From positions 255,501-319,500 of the forward strand of contig NZ_FUZU01000002.1 of assembly GCF_900167975.1 (NCBI RefSeq): a stretch of 64,000 nucleotides of DNA. The letters run 5' to 3'. This DNA comes from Ohtaekwangia koreensis (lineage in GTDB: Bacteria > Bacteroidota > Bacteroidia > Cytophagales > Cyclobacteriaceae). Under the pieces are notes generated by a model. The model made no database searches, was not told the DNA's origin, and saw only the letters and a program-made list of their open reading frames with translations. The translations under genes and the position numbers were made by a program. Every line of letters begins with the position of its first letter. Within the stretch, counting starts at the first letter, position 1. Below, in pieces: positions 7,840 to 16,077 of this stretch.

Positions 7840-8685
7840 TTAGTTTGAATCTTTCTGATGATAGAGGGTAAGGCCAGCTATAGGGCCTTCCAGAATATTT
7901 TTTACAGTGATGCCTTTATCATTTGCAACCTGACGCAAAACATCGCTAAAGTAAAATGCTATAGAACCTGTGAAATGTACTTTCAGGTTCTGATAGTTAT
8001 CATACTTCATAACGTTATTCTCATAGAACTCTTCGAAGCTGCTATAGATCAGATTATAGCAATACGGATCTTTCAAATGTTGAAAGATAAAACGGGTAAA
8101 GCTTGCCAGAAAAGCACTCGGCCGTTCCTGCTGGTATATCTTTTCAAGAAACTCTTCACGTGAAAGTGGAAAGCGCTCTTTGAATTGCTTGGCAACAGAC
8201 TCCGGCATTTTATCGCGGAGATAGTCTACTAAAAATTTCTTACCAATGTTAGCACCCGATCCTTCATCGGCAAGAATCCAACCGAGGTTCGCTACGTTGT
8301 CTGTAATTTTCTTTCCGTCATACAAACATGAATTAGAACCTGTACCCATGATACATGCTATACCTGGTTCATGACCACACAACGCGCGGGCAGCTGCCAA
8401 CAGATCCCACCCGATTTCTATTTGTGCTTCCGGAAAAAATTCAAGGAAAGCGCTTTTTATAGTCAATTGATTTTTAACAGAAGATACACCGGCACCGTAG
8501 AAGAATATCTTGTTTACCTGATCATGAATCTGCGGCAACAGAATTTCCTGAACGTTCTTTTTTAAATCTTCAATAGGCTGATAGTATGGATTAAATCCCG
8601 GAGCACTGGCTTGGCCAATTGTTCCATCTTTCTGAATGAGTCTCCAATCTGTCTTGGAACCTCCGCTGTCTGCAATAAGAATCAT
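7840..8685 (-). CDS. Amino-sugar kinase of the BadF/BadG ATPase family
   Basis: 281 residues with the ASKHA (actin-like) kinase signatures of N-acetylglucosamine kinases: phosphate-1 loop IADSGGSKTDW at the N-terminus, CIMGTGSNS near residue 114 and GWILADEGSGANIG near 133. This family phosphorylates GlcNAc, MurNAc or glucosamine. Because murQ follows without a gap, MurNAc (or both MurNAc and GlcNAc) is the likely substrate, giving the MurNAc-6-phosphate that MurQ uses; that is inferred from context. ATG start at 8685. Confidence 0.88.
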   Translation of the reverse strand: MILIADSGGSKTDWRLIQKDGTIGQASAPGFNPYYQPIEDLKKNVQEILLPQIHDQVNKIFFYGAGVSSVKNQLTIKSAFLEFFPEAQIEIGWDLLAAARALCGHEPGIACIMGTGSNSCLYDGKKITDNVANLGWILADEGSGANIGKKFLVDYLRDKMPESVAKQFKERFPLSREEFLEKIYQQERPSAFLASFTRFIFQHLKDPYCYNLIYSSFEEFYENNVMKYDNYQNLKVHFTGSIAFYFSDVLRQVANDKGITVKNILEGPIAGLTLYHQKDSN

Positions 8686-8751
8686 CTTGTGTGCCGCTTG
8701 TTATTCGCGAATTTAACTGTTTCTAAACGGTTATTACAATTTCAATGGCGG

Positions 8752-8785
8752 CAAAACTAAGATAGTAAACAACAACTTAAAACAA
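8752..8785 (-). promoter_or_regulatory. Likely promoter of the kinase-murQ unit
   Basis: On the minus strand TAGTTTTG (8752-8759) matches TAnnTTTG, and a TTG lies 23 bases further upstream (8783-8785), at the outer limit of known spacing. The transcript would carry a leader of roughly 60 bases before the ATG at 8685. Confidence 0.5.
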
Positions 8786-8829
8786 CTTCGGAAAGTGTGT
8801 CCGTGTGTCGGAGTAATTTTTTAATTCTT

Positions 8830-9075
8830 TTAATTCACGAGCCTTCCGATTACCGTAAATTTATCGAAAACCTTCTCTGTGTGAGGTGCATCTTTCAATT
8901 CATCTGTAAGATCTTGTCCTGCCCAATGTTCATAATGTTTACCATCACGCCATAATCTTGATTTGGTAACATCGTAGATACGCCCAAGGTATGCCACCCA
9001 TATTTCAGGTTTATCCTGGCCATTGCGTAAAGCAAGCTGCGACCGGGTATAGCTGGGAAGTTCTTCTTCGCTCAC
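8830..9075 (-). CDS. Small cytochrome b5-like heme-binding domain protein
   Basis: 81 residues forming one cytochrome b5-like fold: WVAYLGRIYDVTKSRLW is the typical core strand, followed by HYEHWAGQDLTDEL and APH, the His-containing pattern of small bacterial b5-like proteins (the eukaryotic HPGG is absent). It has no signal or anchor of its own. The start is GTG at 9075, overlapping the TGA of the upstream RDD gene as GTGA, so it is probably translated together with that membrane protein and may function beside it. Ligand (heme or another) is inferred from the fold only. Confidence 0.82.
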   Translation of the reverse strand: MSEEELPSYTRSQLALRNGQDKPEIWVAYLGRIYDVTKSRLWRDGKHYEHWAGQDLTDELKDAPHTEKVFDKFTVIGRLVN

Positions 9076-9785
9076 TTTCCGGAAGTTAATTTACTATAGT
9101 CTTTCAACACAGTCGTGAGAAATTTTTCGAATGTCATATCCGTTTGTATCCCGAGTTTTGTTTTTACTTTCTCCGTTAGCAACATCACAGGACGAAGGTT
9201 GTCGTGCTTGCGATATACTTCCAGCGCTTGCTGTATCAATTCAACATCACGATCCGATAGCATTACTACCGAAGGGAACTGTGGTTCGTAATCATCGTCT
9301 GTCAACGTAAAAACTTCCTGGGCCGTTACTGCTTCCTGCGGAACAAGCTTTACCACCGTTGTACCTGCTGCTATATCTCCCAGGCGTTGCCCTTTACCAT
9401 TCATGGCGATGGTAATGATCGCGATCATTCCTTGCATAATTTGTACTTCGATGATACGAAGCAACCAGCGCATCAGAAAATTACCAACCGTGGCGGGTGT
9501 ACCATCAACCCGGACTACCTTGATTTTCATCTGACGCTTTCCCGGACTTTGACCGCTCATAAAAATTTCAAACAGAACATGATATAGTGTATACGGAATA
9601 GCCAACATCGAAATTACAACCGCAGGAGAATTCACATCCAGCTTGTTCATGATATAGGACGCCAATATGATGTAGGCTATAACGATTACGGAATCAATTA
9701 ACATTGCCAACATCCGATCGCCCAGACTAGCCACCGGGTATTGTATAAAAACATTTTGCGTGGTGCGTACACTTACTGTTTGCAT
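9072..9785 (-). CDS. RDD family membrane protein
   Basis: 237 residues. The RDD domain covers the first ~160: an Arg-Asp pair in LGDRMLAMLIDSVIV, two to four membrane helices, the conserved loop SGQSPGKRQMKIKVVR and the closing motif RLGDIAAGTTVVKL. A cytoplasmic tail of about 75 residues follows. RDD proteins are thought to be transport-related or envelope-stress proteins and often neighbour SpoIIM/MoxR/DUF58 genes, as here (that operon lies on the other strand 1.3 kb away). The stop overlaps the start of the cytochrome b5-like gene. Confidence 0.88.
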   Translation of the reverse strand: MQTVSVRTTQNVFIQYPVASLGDRMLAMLIDSVIVIAYIILASYIMNKLDVNSPAVVISMLAIPYTLYHVLFEIFMSGQSPGKRQMKIKVVRVDGTPATVGNFLMRWLLRIIEVQIMQGMIAIITIAMNGKGQRLGDIAAGTTVVKLVPQEAVTAQEVFTLTDDDYEPQFPSVVMLSDRDVELIQQALEVYRKHDNLRPVMLLTEKVKTKLGIQTDMTFEKFLTTVLKDYSKLTSGK

Positions 9786-9842
9786 CAGGATTAAAATTCA
9801 ATAACTTTTCAGACCTAAAGATATACAAATCAATTCTTGCCT

Positions 9843-11078
9843 ATGCGTTCCTTTACTCTAACTGTATTAATTGTTTTAACTATTGCCGCCTGTAGTAAAA
9901 AAAGTGAATATAGCAGCCTGTCTGACGAGCAACTTCACAAGGTTGCTGACTCGCTCGCACAAGCTTTTATTATTACCGATGGTCACGTGGACTTACCGTT
10001 CCGTCTCAAAGTAAAAAACTTCAGACTCGACCGTGAATACCTCGGTATACCTGTTGAAACAAAAGAAGGTGACTTCGACTATATACGTGCCCGGAAGGGC
10101 GGCCTCGATGCGCCATTCATGTCAATTTATATTCCGTCCAAGTACCAGCTAAAAGAAGATAACGGGAAACAGTTAGCAGATTCATTAATCAACATGATTC
10201 GCTTTATCGCGGATTCTATCCCTGACAAGTTTGCGTTTGCCGGAACGCCTGATGAAATTATAGCAAATTCTAAAGCCGGCAAAATTTCTCTGCCGATGGG
10301 AATGGAGAACGGAGCTCCTGTAGGGAATGACCTCGCCAATGTTAAGTATTTCTACGACCGTGGTATACGCTATATTACTCTGACACATGGTAAGGATAAC
10401 CAGATCTGTGATTCTTCTTACGACACACTGAATACATGGGATGGTCTGAGCCCTTTCGGGGAAAAAGTTGTAGCCGAAATGAATCGTGTCGGCATCATGG
10501 TAGATATATCCCACGTATCGGATAGTACATTTTATGATGTAATGAAAATCACCAAGGCTCCCTGTATAGCTTCCCATTCGTCTTGCCGGTATTTCACACC
10601 AGGCTTCCAGCGGAATATGAGTGATGATATGATCAAGGCACTTGCAAAAAACGGTGGCGTAATTCAAATTAACTTTGGCGCATCTTTCCTGGACTCTGTA
10701 GCCCGACAAAATGATGCGCTTCGTGATTCACTTGAAAAAATTCTCCAGGAGAAAAAATTAACCTCTGCAGATGAAGCTGCGCAGCCGATCATCGATCAGT
10801 TTGCCAAAGAACATAAATCATTATTCTCGGATGTAGAGCGGGTGGCCGATCACATTGACCATGTTGTAAAACTGGCAGGCGTTGATCACGTGGGCATTGG
10901 CTCGGATTACGATGGTGTTGGTGATAGCTTGCCGGTAGGATTAAAAGATGTATCGCAATACCCGAACCTGATCTATGTTCTTTTAAAACGCGGCTACTCC
11001 CCTGCAGACATTGAAAAAATTTGCAGTGGAAATGTGTTCCGCGTATGGAATCAGGTGATTACCATAGCGGGGCAATAA
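9843..11078 (+). CDS. Lipoprotein dipeptidase, M19 (renal dipeptidase) family
   Basis: Zinc dipeptidase that cleaves dipeptides in the periplasm. The N-terminus is a lipoprotein signal with lipobox IAACS. Metal ligands and active-site motifs are present in order: DGHVDLP, the Glu in MENG, LTHGKDNQ, VDISHVSD, SHSSCR and GIGSDYDG. At 411 residues it has family length. A TTG six bases upstream could extend the frame by two residues, but the ATG at 9843 starts a normal signal peptide. The gene stands alone between the divergent RDD and SpoIIM genes and seems to interrupt an otherwise conserved cluster. Confidence 0.93.
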   Translation: MRSFTLTVLIVLTIAACSKKSEYSSLSDEQLHKVADSLAQAFIITDGHVDLPFRLKVKNFRLDREYLGIPVETKEGDFDYIRARKGGLDAPFMSIYIPSKYQLKEDNGKQLADSLINMIRFIADSIPDKFAFAGTPDEIIANSKAGKISLPMGMENGAPVGNDLANVKYFYDRGIRYITLTHGKDNQICDSSYDTLNTWDGLSPFGEKVVAEMNRVGIMVDISHVSDSTFYDVMKITKAPCIASHSSCRYFTPGFQRNMSDDMIKALAKNGGVIQINFGASFLDSVARQNDALRDSLEKILQEKKLTSADEAAQPIIDQFAKEHKSLFSDVERVADHIDHVVKLAGVDHVGIGSDYDGVGDSLPVGLKDVSQYPNLIYVLLKRGYSPADIEKICSGNVFRVWNQVITIAGQ

Positions 11079-11156
11079 AAAATATTGTGCATTTTTACAG
11101 CTCCTTGATCAGGTATATATTAAACTACAGATCGGGAAGCTGTTAACTTTAACTTT

Positions 11157-12125
11157 GTGAGAGAAGCTGCATTTGTAAAACGGAATCAGACGCGGTGGCA
11201 GGACTTTGAGCGAACGCTTACCACTTCTCAGAAAATCAATCCTGATACTCTGGCAGAAATTTTCATTCAGATCACCGACGATCTCTCTTTTGCACGTACG
11301 CAATACCCGGATAGCAGAGTTACACAATACCTTAACAACCTCGCCTCCAAAATTCACCTGGAGATTTATAAGAACAAGCGAGAAGACAAAAACCGCTTCA
11401 TTACGTTTTGGACAACCGAGATACCGCTCGTAATGTTCGAAGCGCGCAAACAGCTTTTATACTCTTTCATCATCTTCATCATCGCAGGAACGATGGGCAT
11501 CGTATCAACCCTATATGATGATACTTTTGTACGCCTCATCCTTGGCGATGGTTATGTAAACATGACGCTGGAGAATATCCACAAGGGAACACCTACCGCT
11601 ATATATGAAGGAGATAGTGAAGCCAGTATGTTCTTCCGCATCACGTTCAACAACATCAGGGTGTCTTTCAATACGTTTGTGTTAGGTGCTATATCTTCGT
11701 TACTAACAGGCTTCTTTCTTTTTTACAACGGACTGATGGTTGGCACGTTCTTAACATTCTTTTATACCGAAGGACAACTTGCACAAAGCGCTCCAGTAGT
11801 CATGCTTCATGGAACGATCGAACTTTCGTCCATCGTCATTGCAGGAGCTGCAGGTTTTCTAATGGGAAACAGCATCCTGTTTCCGGGAACATATTCCCGA
11901 CTGGAATCATTTAAACGTGGAGCCTTGAAAGGACTAAAGATTATCGTAGGATTGTTACCGTTCTTTATTCTTGCCGGATTTATAGAGTCGTATATAACAC
12001 GATATGCTTTTATGCATTGGAGTATAAAAACGGCCATCATCGGTATATCCGCCATTCTTATGATTTATTATTTTGTTATATATCCGCATCGCGTAGCAAA
12101 GCATGGAAAACACCAACACAATTGA
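11157..12125 (+). CDS. SpoIIM-like stage II sporulation M family membrane protein
   Basis: 322 residues, with a cytoplasmic helical N-terminus of about 100 residues (start MREAAFVKRNQ) and then five or six membrane segments. The family pattern FxxNNIRVSFNTFVLGA and the Gly-rich HGTIELSSIVIAGAAGF block are clear. In non-sporulating bacteria this protein is found with MoxR, DUF58 and RDD genes, as here. The start is GTG. A TAACTTTG sequence overlaps that GTG but is probably coincidental because transcription from it would begin after the start codon. The last 23 bases overlap the next gene. It is the first gene of the six-gene operon ending at 17408. Confidence 0.9.
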   Translation: MREAAFVKRNQTRWQDFERTLTTSQKINPDTLAEIFIQITDDLSFARTQYPDSRVTQYLNNLASKIHLEIYKNKREDKNRFITFWTTEIPLVMFEARKQLLYSFIIFIIAGTMGIVSTLYDDTFVRLILGDGYVNMTLENIHKGTPTAIYEGDSEASMFFRITFNNIRVSFNTFVLGAISSLLTGFFLFYNGLMVGTFLTFFYTEGQLAQSAPVVMLHGTIELSSIVIAGAAGFLMGNSILFPGTYSRLESFKRGALKGLKIIVGLLPFFILAGFIESYITRYAFMHWSIKTAIIGISAILMIYYFVIYPHRVAKHGKHQHN

Positions 12126-13110
12126 ATTTCAAAAAGCGCGTGACTTCAGTCAGAAGATGAGCGCTACATTTGATTTTATCAGGCAAAACTTCAAACCTTT
12201 TGCCAAGAGCATGCTTTTCATTGCCGGTCCTCCGGTAATTCTCAGCAGTATATTTATAAGCGACATCTTCAATCGCTTCATGGGTATGAGTATGGCCACC
12301 ACACAAGGCAGAACGGGTGGCAATGTGGAAGATATACAGAGTTACTTTACGTCTTCTACCTTCTGGCTGCAACTGGCCGGTATACTCATCTTTGCCTGGA
12401 TCGGAGGCGTAATAACGATCGCTACAACCTATGGCTATATGCGGCTGTATAGCAATAAGCGAAGCACAAACATTGAGGTGAGTGAAGTGTGGGCACAGGT
12501 ACGTGAAACTTTCTGGATGCACTTCGGCACACTGACGCTATACTTTGTTGTGATGTTCGTCTTGTTTCTCATCATGTTTATACCCCTGGGGGTTATCATC
12601 GGTTTATCCAGTGCAGCGGGTCCTTTTGTTGCTATTTTCGGTGTGCTGGCATTTTACGCAGTGGCCGGTTTGTTCAGCATAAACCTCTCTATGATCTTTA
12701 TCATTCGTGAAAATGAAAGAATCGGTTTCTTCAACGGACTGGCTCGTCTTTCATTTCTCATCAAAAACAAAATGTGGAGTACATTTGGTATTGGCGTGAT
12801 CACGATACTTATTCAGTCCACAGTTTCCTTCTTATTCTTCATACCGTGGTATATAAGTTTCATCCTTTCCATGCTACATTCTGTTGAAGGCGGCGCGTAT
12901 GAAGAACCTACCGGTGTTATGGCCATTGTCAATTCGGTATTTCTCGTGCTATACTTTGTTAGTAATACGTTGCTATATGCTTTGCCATTGATAGCACTGG
13001 CGTTTCAATACTATAATCTGGTGGAGTTAAAAGAATCAACCGGACTTCTCAACAACATTGAGTCTTTCGGACAAAGCACTACGCAACCACAAAGTGATGA
13101 GCATTACTAG
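12103..13110 (+). CDS. Multi-spanning membrane protein of the SpoIIM-MoxR operon
   Basis: 335 residues with about six hydrophobic segments, starting at an ATG inside the last 23 bases of the SpoIIM gene. It resembles the glycerophosphoryl-diester-phosphodiesterase-membrane/DUF975-type helical proteins in its layout (Gly- and Phe-rich paired helices, cytoplasmic tails), but I cannot assign a named family with certainty. Its position between SpoIIM and the DUF4129 gene is typical for Bacteroidota versions of this operon. Confidence 0.8.
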   Translation: MENTNTIEFQKARDFSQKMSATFDFIRQNFKPFAKSMLFIAGPPVILSSIFISDIFNRFMGMSMATTQGRTGGNVEDIQSYFTSSTFWLQLAGILIFAWIGGVITIATTYGYMRLYSNKRSTNIEVSEVWAQVRETFWMHFGTLTLYFVVMFVLFLIMFIPLGVIIGLSSAAGPFVAIFGVLAFYAVAGLFSINLSMIFIIRENERIGFFNGLARLSFLIKNKMWSTFGIGVITILIQSTVSFLFFIPWYISFILSMLHSVEGGAYEEPTGVMAIVNSVFLVLYFVSNTLLYALPLIALAFQYYNLVELKESTGLLNNIESFGQSTTQPQSDEHY

Positions 13111-13882
13111 GCTGCTCTTCGTATTCGTTCTTCTTTCTATTACTACTGTCTCTTTCGGGCAGGATCAGGAGCCTGTTACTCCACCGCAGGAAATTGTTGA
13201 TTCCTTATTTTCAGAAAATGAAGCAAAGGATGAGCAAACGGAAATCATACCACAGCCAGATAGCTCGACTATAGAAGTACGTGCTATAGATCAGAGCAAG
13301 CTAAACGAAATGCGCGTAGATCCTGCGATGGACTACGGCCAGGACAGTCCCGCGATTATAAGTTTATGGGATCGCATCAAGATGTGGTTATTCAATGCCT
13401 TTCGTTGGTTATTTTCTATAGGCAGTTCAACCAACTGGGGAAATATAGTGGTGGGCCTTGTTATTATACTGATCCTCACTTATGTTATCATGCGGTTGTT
13501 AAAGATTGATGCGCTAAAGATGTTTTACGGACGTGCCGATAAAGTTACCATCAATCACAGCGTCATCGAAGAGAATATACATGAGATGGATTTTGAAAAA
13601 CTGATCCAGGAAGCACTTACACGCAAAGAATATCGTCTGGCCATCCGCTTGCTTTTTCTGCACGGGTTAAAATTACTCGCAGATAAACATCACATTACCT
13701 GGGAGCCCGGTAAAACCAATCACGATTACCTCAACGAACTAACTTCAAAAGAACTGAAGACCGGTTTCAACGAGCTCAACTTTTACTTTGAATACGCGTG
13801 GTATGGAAACTTCGTTATCACCGATGATCTCTATAATCGGGTAACGGATATTTTTAATAACTGGAAAATCAGCATCCGTTGA
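13097..13882 (+). CDS. Secreted/membrane DUF4129 domain protein
   Basis: 261 residues from ATG 13097: a cleavable signal (ends VSFGQ), a variable linker rich in Glu, a membrane segment around residues 115-135 (IVVGLVIILILTYVI) and a C-terminal DUF4129 domain. The domain shows the usual YRLAIRLLFLHGL, ITWEPGKTNHDYL and FEYAWYGNF patterns. DUF4129 proteins accompany transglutaminase/MoxR/DUF58 clusters, and their role is unknown. A longer frame from TTG 13058 exists but would bury the signal peptide. The start overlaps the upstream gene by 14 bases and the stop overlaps the next start. Confidence 0.88.
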   Translation: MSITRLLFVFVLLSITTVSFGQDQEPVTPPQEIVDSLFSENEAKDEQTEIIPQPDSSTIEVRAIDQSKLNEMRVDPAMDYGQDSPAIISLWDRIKMWLFNAFRWLFSIGSSTNWGNIVVGLVIILILTYVIMRLLKIDALKMFYGRADKVTINHSVIEENIHEMDFEKLIQEALTRKEYRLAIRLLFLHGLKLLADKHHITWEPGKTNHDYLNELTSKELKTGFNELNFYFEYAWYGNFVITDDLYNRVTDIFNNWKISIR

Positions 13883-15084
13883 AGAAGGACTGGAAATATA
13901 TACTCTACATTGCCGCAGCGATCGTCATATACATCGCGTTCTCCCTCATGGCACCCCGTCAGCTCGACTGGCGGATCACGTTTCATCGTGATCATAAGAT
14001 TCCCTTCGGCGGTTATGCTTTGAGCGAGTTGATCCACGATGTGTTTCCGGGAAAAAAGATCCATAAAAACAACTATACTATATATGAATTATACGATACT
14101 ATTCAGCGTCCGGTAAACTTTATCAGTATATCAACAGATTTTAGTCCTGCCGGTGATGACGCAAAAGCATTGCTAAAAAACGTAGCCGCTGGTGGTCACG
14201 CATTTATTTCGGCACATAATTTTTATGGAACTCTTTCGGATACACTAAGCATCGAAACCATTGATTATTACTTTGAGGATGAGCATCGTCATTTCCTGAG
14301 TGAAAAAGACGACTCATCCAGACTTCAATTTACAAACGCGCTCCTTCCTGATAAAGGTGTATACCTATATCCACGCAAAAACATTCATAGAAGCTTTACT
14401 ATACATTCTGATTCGCTGAAAATAAAAACAGTAGCGGAGAATGATGTCTCATTACCCGTTACAATCATTGTTCCTTGGGGCAAAGGGAAATTCATTCTCA
14501 ATTGTACACCCATGGCCTTTACAAATGCATATTTACTGCCAGGCGAAAATCATCGGTTTGCGGCAACCTCGCTTTCATATTTACCAGTGCAAGATGTAAT
14601 CTGGACTGAGTACTACCAGCTTGGTCGAATGGAAGCAGCAACTCCACTGCGATTCATATTAACCAATGAACCACTACGCTGGGCATACTTTATCACCATT
14701 ATATCTCTGATCATCTTTATGGTCTTTGAAGCCAAACGCAAGCAGCGCATTATCCCTGTGATAAAGCCCCTCGGCAACACAACGCTGGAGTTTGTAAAAA
14801 CAATCGGCAATCTATACTATCAACAAGGCGAGCATAAAGCCATCGCTGAAAAGAAAATCAACTACCTGTTCGATCAGATCAGGACACGTTACTGGATCAA
14901 TACAAACAAGCTTGACGAAGACTTTACAGTATCCCTGGCAAAGAAGTCTGGTAAGTCCCAAGAAGATGTGCGTGCGATGGTTATGTCTATAAAGAATATT
15001 CAATCACAGCCTTCAATTGCTATGGAGGCGCTTATCGATTTGAATGACAGAATAGAGAAGTTCAATAAAACGCATACAGCGTAA
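13879..15084 (+). CDS. DUF4350 domain membrane protein
   Basis: 401 residues. One N-terminal membrane helix (YILYIAAAIVIYIAF) is followed by a large extracytoplasmic DUF4350-like domain (glutamine-amidotransferase-like fold in the family), a second helix near residue 270 (YFITIISLIIFMVF) and a helical cytoplasmic tail. The start codon is TTG, overlapping the TGA of the DUF4129 gene as TTGA, so translation is coupled. The gene lies directly upstream of moxR; proteins of this kind are presumed partners of the MoxR-DUF58 chaperone system. Confidence 0.85.
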   Translation: MKKDWKYILYIAAAIVIYIAFSLMAPRQLDWRITFHRDHKIPFGGYALSELIHDVFPGKKIHKNNYTIYELYDTIQRPVNFISISTDFSPAGDDAKALLKNVAAGGHAFISAHNFYGTLSDTLSIETIDYYFEDEHRHFLSEKDDSSRLQFTNALLPDKGVYLYPRKNIHRSFTIHSDSLKIKTVAENDVSLPVTIIVPWGKGKFILNCTPMAFTNAYLLPGENHRFAATSLSYLPVQDVIWTEYYQLGRMEAATPLRFILTNEPLRWAYFITIISLIIFMVFEAKRKQRIIPVIKPLGNTTLEFVKTIGNLYYQQGEHKAIAEKKINYLFDQIRTRYWINTNKLDEDFTVSLAKKSGKSQEDVRAMVMSIKNIQSQPSIAMEALIDLNDRIEKFNKTHTA

Positions 15085-15099
15085 AAAGATAGAAAGTAT

Positions 15100-16077
15100 A
15101 TGGAAGATAAAGTTTTTGAAAACCGGGTTGATCTCAGCGCATTGAATGAGAGTATACTCAAGATCCGCACGGAGATTGCGAAAGTAGTGGTGGGTCAGGA
15201 GCACATGGTAGATCTTTTGATCACAGCTATACTTGCCGATGGACACGTTCTGATAGAAGGTGTGCCCGGTGTTGCCAAAACGCTTACGGCTAAATTACTT
15301 TCCAGAATCATATCGGTTCAATTCTCACGCATCCAGTTCACACCCGATTTGATGCCCTCCGATGTTCTGGGAACTTCTTCTTTCAACATGAAGAAATCGG
15401 AATTTGAATTCAAGCCGGGTCCTATATTTTCAAATATAGTATTGATCGATGAGATCAACCGTGCCCCTGCAAAGACACAGGCAGCTCTCTTTGAAGTAAT
15501 GGAAGAGCGGCAAGTAACGATCGATGGAACTACGTATCCGTTCGCGCCACCCTATATGGTGGTTGCCACTCAAAATCCAATTGAGCATGAAGGAACATAT
15601 CGGTTACCGGAAGCGCAACTCGATCGTTTTCTTTTCAAGATCAGTGTAACCTATCCCGCATTCGAACAAGAAATTGCCATCATCACAGGGCACCATGAGC
15701 GCAAAGGTGCACAGGCATTAAGTGAAGTAAACGCAGTGCTTACCGCTGAACAGATCAAGAATTTTCGTCACGCTGTTCAACAAGTATATCTGGAAGCTAA
15801 ACTTATACACTATATAGCGCAGATCATCCATGAAACCCGAAACAACCCAGCTCTTTTCCTGGGCGCTTCACCTCGCGCATCAGTGGCGATTCTCAATGGT
15901 GCGAAAGCTTACGCTGCCGTTAATGGTCGCGACTTTGTTACTCCGGAAGACATCAAGTTTGTAGCGTTACCTGTATTGCGCCACCGGATCATTCTTTCTC
16001 CTGACAAGGAAATGGAAGGCGTTACTGCGGATGAAGTTGTAAAACAGATCATAGATAAAATTGAGGTTCCACGGTAG
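15100..16077 (+). CDS. MoxR-family AAA+ ATPase
   Basis: 325 residues, typical for the MRP subfamily. The AAA+ core shows Walker A GVPGVAKT (about 52-59), Walker B VLIDEINRAPAKTQ (about 110), sensor 1 in VVATQNPIEHEGTY (about 150) and the lid helices with ASPRAS. MoxR proteins work as metal-insertion or assembly chaperones together with a von Willebrand-type partner, here the next gene (DUF58). Its TAG stop shares one base with the GTG start of that gene. Every Ile codon after a T-ending codon in this gene is ATA, the strongest example of the window's TATA bias. Confidence 0.95.
   Translation: MEDKVFENRVDLSALNESILKIRTEIAKVVVGQEHMVDLLITAILADGHVLIEGVPGVAKTLTAKLLSRIISVQFSRIQFTPDLMPSDVLGTSSFNMKKSEFEFKPGPIFSNIVLIDEINRAPAKTQAALFEVMEERQVTIDGTTYPFAPPYMVVATQNPIEHEGTYRLPEAQLDRFLFKISVTYPAFEQEIAIITGHHERKGAQALSEVNAVLTAEQIKNFRHAVQQVYLEAKLIHYIAQIIHETRNNPALFLGASPRASVAILNGAKAYAAVNGRDFVTPEDIKFVALPVLRHRIILSPDKEMEGVTADEVVKQIIDKIEVPR

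Noticed and set aside
9837-9842. TTG start for the M19 dipeptidase
   Set aside because: ATG six bases later begins a normal lipoprotein signal peptide.
11150-11157. TAACTTTG as the promoter of the SpoIIM operon
   Set aside because: It overlaps the GTG start codon, so transcription from it would begin inside the gene; the conserved MREAAF N-terminus supports that GTG.
13058-13096. TTG start for the DUF4129 protein
   Set aside because: It would add 13 polar residues before a clear signal peptide that starts at ATG 13097.
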